A DNA stretch of 64,000 bases from Arsenophonus sp031446125 (GTDB taxonomy: Bacteria > Pseudomonadota > Gammaproteobacteria > Enterobacterales > Enterobacteriaceae), in assembly GCA_031446125.1 (NCBI GenBank), contig CP132909.1:744001-808000 (forward strand), given 5' to 3'. Position 1 is the first letter of the stretch; each line of letters begins with the position of its first letter. Under the pieces are notes generated by a model. It saw only the letters and a program-made list of their open reading frames with translations. It was not told the origin of the DNA and did no database searches. Of the stretch, positions 57,980 through 64,000 are shown one piece after another. The position numbers were made by a program, and so were the translations under genes.

Positions 57980-58555
57980 ATGACTGTTTATACTATTAAC
58001 GAATTTCGTCCCGGTTTGAAAATTATTTTAGAAAAAGAACCTTCTATAATTATTGAGAGTGAATTTATTAAACCAGGTAAAGGTCAAGTTTTTGCTCGTG
58101 TACGTATTCGTAAATTGATTTCTAATAAGTTATTAGAAAAAACATTTAAATCAACTGATTGTTTAAAGTGTGCTGATATTATAGACTTAAATTTGACTTA
58201 TTTATATAATAATAAAAAATATTGGTATTTTATGAATTATAATAATTTTGAACAATTTTTTGTAGATCATGTAGTTATCGCTGATAAAAAAAAATGGTTA
58301 ACTAATCAGGTAAATTGTGTTGTTACGTTTTGGAATCAACAACCTATCATGATAACTTTGCCTAATTTTGTTTTATTAGAAGTAGTATATACCGATCCAG
58401 GATTGAAAGGTGATACATTAGGCGGTGGAATGGGTGGAGGAAAAGATGCAATATTAATTACGGGAGTGAAAGTTAAAGTTCCTTTATTTGTTCAAATTGG
58501 TGATATTATTAAAGTTGATACGAGATTAGGTCAGTATGTTTCTCGTATAAAATAA
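57980..58555 (+). CDS. efp: Elongation factor P
   Basis: EF-P relieves ribosomes stalled at proline runs. At 191 residues it is 3 longer than E. coli (188). The modified lysine is in place as Lys34 in SEFIKPGKGQVFARV. LNLTYLYNNKKYWYFMN, and the C-terminal KVPLFVQIGDIIKVDTRLGQ with YVSRIK, match the family. The extra residues form a glycine-rich loop, GDTLGGGMGGGKDAI, where E. coli has GDTAGTGGKPAT. The start follows AAAGGATTTTT. Together with epmB it indicates that EF-P is still lysylated. Confidence 0.96.
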   Translation: MTVYTINEFRPGLKIILEKEPSIIIESEFIKPGKGQVFARVRIRKLISNKLLEKTFKSTDCLKCADIIDLNLTYLYNNKKYWYFMNYNNFEQFFVDHVVIADKKKWLTNQVNCVVTFWNQQPIMITLPNFVLLEVVYTDPGLKGDTLGGGMGGGKDAILITGVKVKVPLFVQIGDIIKVDTRLGQYVSRIK

Positions 58556-59083
58556 TATTTCTTAAATATAAAAAGTTTTTAAATTTATTTCAATTCATGT
58601 ATTTGTTATTTTGTATTGTATTAAAATTAAATTGTTAATTTTTATTTATATGCATAAAAGGTATTTTCGTTTTTTGATTTTTCTATTTTAGATGTTTTAG
58701 GAAAACATTTTTTTATTTTATAATAAAATGAAGTAATAAGGCATTCTTTTTATATTTTTTTTTACTATGTTAATGGTACTATCAATATTTATCATATAAA
58801 TTTTTATAAAAATTATTTGTATTAGTATAATTATTTTTAGAAATATTCCATAATTCTATTAATGAGAATATTATAAATATTTATTTACATATATTTATAT
58901 TTTTTAGTAATATAAAAAATAAACTATTTTTAAGAATTTTATGATATGATCTATTTATTAATAATAATTTTGCTTAAGATTTAATTTTTATAATTAATAT
59001 TAATGATTTTTATAAAGAATAATACTTGTTATTTATCTCTAAATAACTATACTAAAGTTAGTTTTTTAAATTTTAATAAAAAT
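58556..59083. other. Gene-free interval between efp and tRNA-Leu
   Basis: These 528 bp hold no recognisable gene on either strand. A short open frame overlapping the tRNA at 59003-59185 is only a reading through the tRNA sequence. The tRNA promoter should lie in the last 100 bp. Confidence 0.5.
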
Positions 59084-59166
59084 GCCGAAGTGGCGAAATT
59101 GGTAAACGCAGTTGATTCAAAATCAATCACCTTATGGTTTTGCCGGTTCGATTCCGGCCTTCGGCA
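59084..59166 (+). tRNA. leuX: tRNA-Leu (CAA)
   Basis: The sequence closely resembles E. coli leuX: acceptor GCCGAAG with CTTCGGC, D arm TGGCGAAATTGGTAAACGCA, anticodon stem GTTGA/TCAAT with loop TTCAAAA (anticodon CAA), a long variable arm and T arm GCCGGTTCGATTCCGGC. The CCA end is not encoded (TAAA follows the discriminator A), unlike the tRNA-Asp at 48154, so it needs a CCA-adding enzyme. Confidence 0.95.
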
Positions 59167-59317
59167 TAAAAAATCTTATAATTAATCAAAAATTTATATT
59201 ACTATTTGTTAAAAAAAGTAATTGATTTTTGATGATAATAAATTGTTTCGTATCTAAAGTTATTAAATTTAGTTCTTTGTTTTTATAAGATAATTTAAAT
59301 TTATAATCTTTTATAGG

Positions 59318-60649
59318 TTAACCATTTTTTTTGCAATGCTTGGATTGCCATCTCCAAGTATTAAGTAAACCTCTCATCCATTCATCACATAAAAAACCAA
59401 GCCAGATACCTAATAATTCCATTTCCATTTTTAACCCCAATAAATAACTAATTGGAATTGCTATCCCAAACATTGAAACTAAAGCAATATAAAAAGGAAA
59501 TTTAGCATCTCCAGCAGCACGTAAAGAATTGACCATGATAATATTTACTGTTCTCCCTGGTTCTAAAAAAATAGATAATAAAAAAAGAGGAAGTAATAGT
59601 TGCATTATTTGATAATCTTGATTAACTATATTTAATATAGATATACGGAATAACCAAAAAATAAACACGATGCAAATTGTAATACAAAATCCCCATTTCA
59701 AACTTTTAAATGCTCTTTTATATGCATCTTTAAATCGTTTAGATCCGATCAAATGTCCAATTATAATTTCATTACCAATACTTATTGCAATCCCAAATAA
59801 CATAATAAACAAGGATAATTGAAAGTAAATCGTTTGTGCTGCTAAAAATATTTCTCCCATTATACCAATAAAAGCAGAAGCAATAATATAATGTAAAATC
59901 CACAATAAATTTTCACCTGCAGAAGGAATACCAATATTTAATATTTTGTTAACTATTTTTTTTGACCAATTAAATAGTAAATTAGGAGAAAATTTTATTT
60001 TTAATCTTTTGAATAGTAGAAAAAAAAGCAATATAGTAGCTGTTATACGTCCAATGGTAGTAGAATATGCAACTCCAATTAATCCATATTTTGGTAAATC
60101 AAAAAAACCATATAAAACAATTATATTACCAATAATGGTCATGATATTAGCAATAAATGTCGCCCACATAGCAGGTTCTGATTTTCCATAAACACGTAAG
60201 CAAGCGGCTAATATAATTGATATTGCTTCTGGAATTAAACATAAACCAAGTACATGTAAGTACGCATAACCATCATCCAGTAAATGAATTGGTGTATTCA
60301 TTATAGTAAGTATTTTGTAACCTAGAAATAAAGTGATTATAGCACCTAAAAATCCTAATAAAAAATTAAAAGCAATAGCAATATGAATTGCTTGAGTTGC
60401 TTTTTCTGTTTTAGTTGCACCTAAATATTGAGCAATAACAACGCTGCATCCTATGCTAATAAAATTAAATATTGTTATAAAAAGATCAAAAACTTGGTTT
60501 CCTACTCCCATTGCAGCTAAATATGATGTAGAGACATGACTTACCATGTAGGTATTGATAAGCAAAGTGGAAAAATGTAGTAGAACATCAATAAAGATGG
60601 GCCAACTAAGTGAATAAAGTGAACGTTTGGTAACATCAAATGAATGCAT
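59318..60649 (-). CDS. MATE family multidrug/toxin efflux protein
   Basis: The protein of 443 residues is very hydrophobic with about twelve membrane segments arranged as two halves, and shows MATE features: SWPIFIDVLLHFSTLLINTY in the first segment, MGVGNQVFDLFI and AQYLGATKTEKATQAI, then a second half starting near GIPSAGENLLWILHYI with ISIGNEIIIGHLIGSKRFKD. MATE proteins export cationic compounds in exchange for Na+ or H+. The exact subfamily (YeeO-like, MdtK-like or other) could not be settled by reading, so no symbol is given. The ribosome site is AGGTGCATA. It stands alone between tRNA-Leu and a gap, with no obvious operon partner. Confidence 0.88.
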   Translation of the reverse strand: MHSFDVTKRSLYSLSWPIFIDVLLHFSTLLINTYMVSHVSTSYLAAMGVGNQVFDLFITIFNFISIGCSVVIAQYLGATKTEKATQAIHIAIAFNFLLGFLGAIITLFLGYKILTIMNTPIHLLDDGYAYLHVLGLCLIPEAISIILAACLRVYGKSEPAMWATFIANIMTIIGNIIVLYGFFDLPKYGLIGVAYSTTIGRITATILLFFLLFKRLKIKFSPNLLFNWSKKIVNKILNIGIPSAGENLLWILHYIIASAFIGIMGEIFLAAQTIYFQLSLFIMLFGIAISIGNEIIIGHLIGSKRFKDAYKRAFKSLKWGFCITICIVFIFWLFRISILNIVNQDYQIMQLLLPLFLLSIFLEPGRTVNIIMVNSLRAAGDAKFPFYIALVSMFGIAIPISYLLGLKMEMELLGIWLGFLCDEWMRGLLNTWRWQSKHCKKNG

Positions 60650-61769
60650 TATGCACCTTTTTGGGTAAAATAAGAAGAGTTTTCGCCAAACATATAAAAA
60701 TAATTAAATATTTTACACATTTTTATATGATAATTGATTAAAATCATTTATTTTATTTTGATATATTAAAAATTATTTTATTTATAAAGATATTTAACTA
60801 TGTTATATATAAAGATATATAAATATGTTATATGATGAAACATTTTTTTTTTAAAAAAAACACATTAAATTACATTAAATGAAATAAGATAAATTTTAAA
60901 AATTATTAATTAATTATTTGTTTATTATATTGCACATAAATGTTTAAATATATTAAACATATTATAATGTTTTATTTTTAATAATAATTATATTAATAAT
61001 GTAAACAAAAGTTCTTAATAATGATATATATAAAAAAATTTATATAAATATTCAATATTTTTTATATCTATTTTTTTAGATAAATTACAATTTTTTATTT
61101 ATTAATATGCTTATAAAAAATAGGTAAATATTGAGTATGATAATTTTTATATAGTTTTTAAAATATTTTTAATATTTAATTATCAACAGTTTTATGAATA
61201 TTATTGTAAAGATTTTTATGCAAGGTGTTTTATATTATTTTTAAATATTTATAAAGTGTTAAAAATTTAAAAAATCATAAAATAAATATATTTTTTGATA
61301 TTTCATTTTACGAATTTGATTTTTAATAATATTTAATATATTGTATTTTTTATTATATTTATACATAAATAATTAGATAAATATAAATATATTTTTATAA
61401 AAAAATTAGAGTTTTTTTTGCTAAAAAAATAATTCAGATTTTAATCACATTTTTTAAATTTTTTAATTTATTTATAATTAAAACATTAATCTAAATAAAA
61501 AAAAATAGGTTTGGTACTTTTATAGAAAAAGTAAAAAATATGTTTTAAAAATTTAAAAAAATATTGATATAAAAATTAATATCTTTATTATTTATAATAA
61601 GTTACTTTTAAAAAAGTAATTAAAACAATTTTTGAATTTTAGAGTTAACTATTAAACTTGTAGTAATCAATGTTGTGTAATATTTTAATTTTATAGTAAA
61701 ATAATTATATTAATTAAATTTTATTAAAATTAAATTATGGATTGATTTAATCAAACAGAGATATAATTT
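60650..61769. other. Gene-free divergent interval between the MATE gene and nupX
   Basis: This 1.1-kb region must hold promoters for both divergent genes. It is A/T-rich with stops in all frames. The only structure noticed is the 25-bp tandem repeat at 60783-60832. No pseudogene could be recognised. Confidence 0.5.
60783..60832. repeat. 25-bp tandem repeat upstream of the MATE gene
   Basis: TATAAAGATATTTAACTATG plus TTATA (60783-60807) is followed directly by TATAAAGATATATAAATATG plus TTATA (60808-60832), identical at 23 of 25 positions. It lies about 130 bp upstream of the MATE start. Confidence 0.85.
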
Positions 61770-63062
61770 ATGCAATGTATGATAAGTATAATAGGAATGA
61801 TAATATTAATTTTTGTTGCTGTTATTTTTTCTAATAATCGTCGATCTATAAAATTACGTACTGTATTTGGTGCTTTTTTTATTCAAATATTTATTGGAGC
61901 ATTTGTTCTTTATATCCCATCTGGTCGTAGTACTTTAACAATATTATCTGATGTTGTGTATAATGTTATTTCTTATGGAAAAATTGGTATAGATTTTGTT
62001 TTTGGTGCTTTAGTATCTGATAAAATGTTAGATTTATTTGGTAGCAGTGGTTTTATTTTTTCTTTGCGTGTTCTTCCTATTGTTGTTTTCTTTTCTTCGT
62101 TAATTTCCGTATGTTATTATCTTGGTATAATACAATTTTTTATTAAAATTATAGGTGGTTTTTTTCAATGGATGTTAGGAATTTCACGTACTGAGTCATT
62201 ATCTGCAACAGCTAATATTTTTGTTGGACATACTGAAGCTCCTTTAGTTATTAAACCTTATATTAGCACTATGACAAATTCTGAGTTATTTGCTGTTATG
62301 TGTGGTGGTTTATCTTCAGTTGCTGGTTCTGTATTAGCAGGTTATTCCCAAATGGGGATTCCAATGGAATATCTTATTGCAGCTTCTTTTATGTCTGCTC
62401 CAGGTGGAATATTATTTGCTAAATTGATAGTACCTGAAACAGAAAAAATATATAATAAAATTAATATAAGTGAGCTTAATAATGAGAAAGATACTCCTAT
62501 CAATATTATTGATGCTGCTGCATCTGGTGCTGCTACTGGAATTCAACTTGCTTTAAATGTCGGTGGTATGTTATTAGCATTTGTTGCATTGATTGCTTTA
62601 TTAAACGGTATTTTAAGCGTAATTGGTGATTGGATGCATATAACCAATTTTTCATTAGAATTAATTTTAGGATATATTTTTTCACCGATTGCTTATTTAA
62701 TTGGAATTCCATGGAATGAAGCAAAAATTGTTGGTTCATTTATTGGACAAAAGCTAGTTATGAATGAATTTATTGCTTATATGAATTTTAGCGAATACTT
62801 AAAACCAGATAATTATCTTATTTCTACTGGTAAAGAAGTACTTTCTCAAAATACTAAAGCAATTATATCTTTTGCGTTATGTGGTTTTTCTAATTTTTCA
62901 TCAGTTGCGATTTTATTAGGTTGTTTAGGAGGTATTGCTCCAAATCGTCGTAAAGATGTTGCTCGATTAAGTTTAAAAACAGTATTAGCTAGTTCTTTAT
63001 CAAATTTGATGAGTGCTACAATTGCTGGATTTTTTTTATCTCTAGGTGCTAAAATAATTTAA
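61770..63062 (+). CDS. nupX: Concentrative nucleoside transporter (NupX/YeiJ-like)
   Basis: The 430-residue membrane protein belongs to the CNT family, importing nucleosides with H+ or Na+. It follows E. coli NupX/YeiJ (about 416) more closely than NupC: IDFVFGALVSDKMLDLFG, SSGFIFSLRVLPIVVFFSSL, and near the end FALCGFSNFSSVAILLGCLG and SNLMSATIAGFF. The substrate-site motifs appear as FVGHTEAPLVIKPYI (GQ/GHxExP) and KLVMNEFIAYMNF (NEF). The interior has around eight or more hydrophobic segments. The frame is intact. A decayed deoB lies just downstream, so it may once have been part of a nucleoside catabolism cluster and now serve only salvage. Confidence 0.9.
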   Translation: MQCMISIIGMIILIFVAVIFSNNRRSIKLRTVFGAFFIQIFIGAFVLYIPSGRSTLTILSDVVYNVISYGKIGIDFVFGALVSDKMLDLFGSSGFIFSLRVLPIVVFFSSLISVCYYLGIIQFFIKIIGGFFQWMLGISRTESLSATANIFVGHTEAPLVIKPYISTMTNSELFAVMCGGLSSVAGSVLAGYSQMGIPMEYLIAASFMSAPGGILFAKLIVPETEKIYNKINISELNNEKDTPINIIDAAASGAATGIQLALNVGGMLLAFVALIALLNGILSVIGDWMHITNFSLELILGYIFSPIAYLIGIPWNEAKIVGSFIGQKLVMNEFIAYMNFSEYLKPDNYLISTGKEVLSQNTKAIISFALCGFSNFSSVAILLGCLGGIAPNRRKDVARLSLKTVLASSLSNLMSATIAGFFLSLGAKII

Positions 63063-63378
63063 TTTTTTATATTATTTTTAAAAGAACATAAAAATATTAT
63101 ATGTTTAAAATAAAAAAATAAAAAAAAGATAAGATTTAAAAATATAATTTTAATAAAAAAAATATGAAAATTGATTTTATTTAAATACTATAAGATACAA
63201 AAAGTCTTTTTTATATTTTATAAATATTTTTTTTAAAATAATATACTTTTAATTTTTAATAAAGTAATACCAAAAATAATATTATTTTTCTTTTTTTTGA
63301 TAAAAAGAGCAATTTACGTTTAATAATTTTTTAGTAGGATATTTATTATATTTAGATTTATTAGTGTATTGGAAATAT
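63063..63378. other. Interval between nupX and the deoB remnant
   Basis: These 316 bp are A/T-rich and show no recognisable gene. If deoC and deoA once lay between the transporter and deoB, nothing of them can be read. Confidence 0.4.
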
Positions 63379-64000
63379 TATAAAACTTATATTTTTATTA
63401 TTCTTTTTGTTTTTTTGGTATTGGAACAATTTCTTATACTTATAAATTTTGTGATATTTGTGCTAATACTTTGATAAATATTTCTTAAGTATATAAAAGA
63501 GGAATAGTCAATAATGGAAGGAGAGGTAAATTATATTTTCTAAATTTATTATGTTTAGGTTTAGGAAAAGTTTAAAAAGAATCATAAGGTATATTTGCAG
63601 TGGGATTAGAAGATTTCACTAGAATCGTTTGTTTATATTTTTATGCTATTTCTTTATCTTTAAAAGATATGCTTTTAGGTCATTGTAAAAAAATGACCGG
63701 ATTTCCTTTTTTTATTAAATGGGGATATTTAAAAAAAACACAACATTTTTAATAAAAAATTATCAAATAAAGTTATTAAAGTAGCTAATTTATTGGTATA
63801 TTAGGTAATTATCATGATTTTTGTACCACAATTTTATATTAATTAGGTAAAATTTAAATAAAAACTGGTAAACCTATTTTTTTATATTTCTGCAGATTCT
63901 GTTTTTCAAGTTGCATTTCATAAAGAATTTTTTTTTAAAAATTTTTATAAAATTTGTAAAATAATCAGAAAAAATTTAGATGACAGTATTTATAATATTT
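63379..64000 (+). pseudogene. deoB: Decayed phosphopentomutase gene (partial; runs off the window)
   Basis: Read across frames, this stretch gives a string of DeoB pieces in the right order: FGIGTISYTYKFCDICANTL (E. coli [20 protein letters not shown]), NNGRRGKLYFLNLLCLGLGK ([20 protein letters not shown]), GIFAVGLED, LKDMLLGHCKKMTGFPFFIKW, GKPIF and FYISADSVFQVAFHKE (FYTSADSVFQIACHEE), then KNFYKICKIIRKNLDD. The frame shifts several times (for example at the T run 63410-63416), with stops inside the aligned parts and no start codon. DeoB would interconvert ribose-1- and ribose-5-phosphate in nucleoside breakdown. The segment corresponds to about the first 190 of 407 residues; the rest lies beyond the window. 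The bases are as A/T-rich as the rest. Confidence 0.88.

Noticed and set aside
1..64000. CRISPR arrays, insertion sequences, prophage or toxin-antitoxin genes
   Set aside because: No regularly spaced repeats, transposase, integrase or phage-like proteins were seen on either strand.

Overview
The window comes from a very AT-rich, reduced genome of an enterobacterial type, most likely a long-term insect or other invertebrate endosymbiont. Nearly every protein reads as a close, collinear match to an Escherichia coli gene: DnaA, GyrB, GlmS, the Sap transporter and GroEL align almost end to end. Between genes the DNA is nearly pure A/T, operons have lost members, and several genes are broken. A resident dnaA, a complete sapABCDF set, ugd, a MATE exporter and a NupX-like nucleoside carrier set it apart from the most reduced symbionts (some of which lack dnaA). 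The Arsenophonus/Providencia side of the Enterobacterales is a reasonable but unproven guess. No phage, insertion sequence, plasmid, CRISPR or defence genes are visible.

Layout. 1-7195: end of the ATP synthase operon (atpD, atpC), a terminator, glmU and glmS (UDP-GlcNAc supply), a frameshifted digH (yddW) and asd. 7216-17759: the replication and ribosome block gyrB-dnaN-dnaA (minus) facing rpmH-rnpA-yidD-yidC-mnmE (plus); recF is missing, and the whole block is inverted relative to atp/glm when compared with E. coli. 18039-26451: ugd with a 70-bp tandem duplication over its 3' end, fabI, and sapFDCBA. 26815-29511: hpt, yadG, yadH. 30022-39009: folK-pcnB-dksA-mrcB-hemL-erpA-mtnN, the E. coli order with several genes deleted; hemL carries a frameshift. 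39010-42117: about 3.1 kb with no recognisable gene. 42118-48230: pyrG-eno, then gloB, yafS, rnhA, dnaQ and tRNA-Asp in E. coli order. 48450-56379: carbon metabolism (tktA, epd, pgk, fbaA) and groES-groEL with a clear heat-shock promoter. 56909-60649: epmB, efp, tRNA-Leu(CAA), a MATE-family exporter. 61770-64000: a NupX-like nucleoside transporter followed by a decayed deoB running off the right edge.

How it works together. The set covers housekeeping (replication, translation factors, chaperonin), envelope synthesis (glmU, glmS, asd, mrcB, fabI), central carbon flow with an erythrose-4-phosphate branch towards pyridoxal phosphate (epd), and folate synthesis (folK). The Sap transporter and Ugd would fit life in a host cell exposed to antimicrobial peptides. 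The main points of interest are signs of decay: two otherwise intact genes (digH, hemL) interrupted by single indels in homopolymers, which may be real pseudogenes, sequencing errors, or genes rescued by polymerase or ribosome slippage; a fresh 70-bp duplication; a fossil deoB beside a preserved nucleoside importer; and a large empty interval. I did not find a convincing new multi-gene system.
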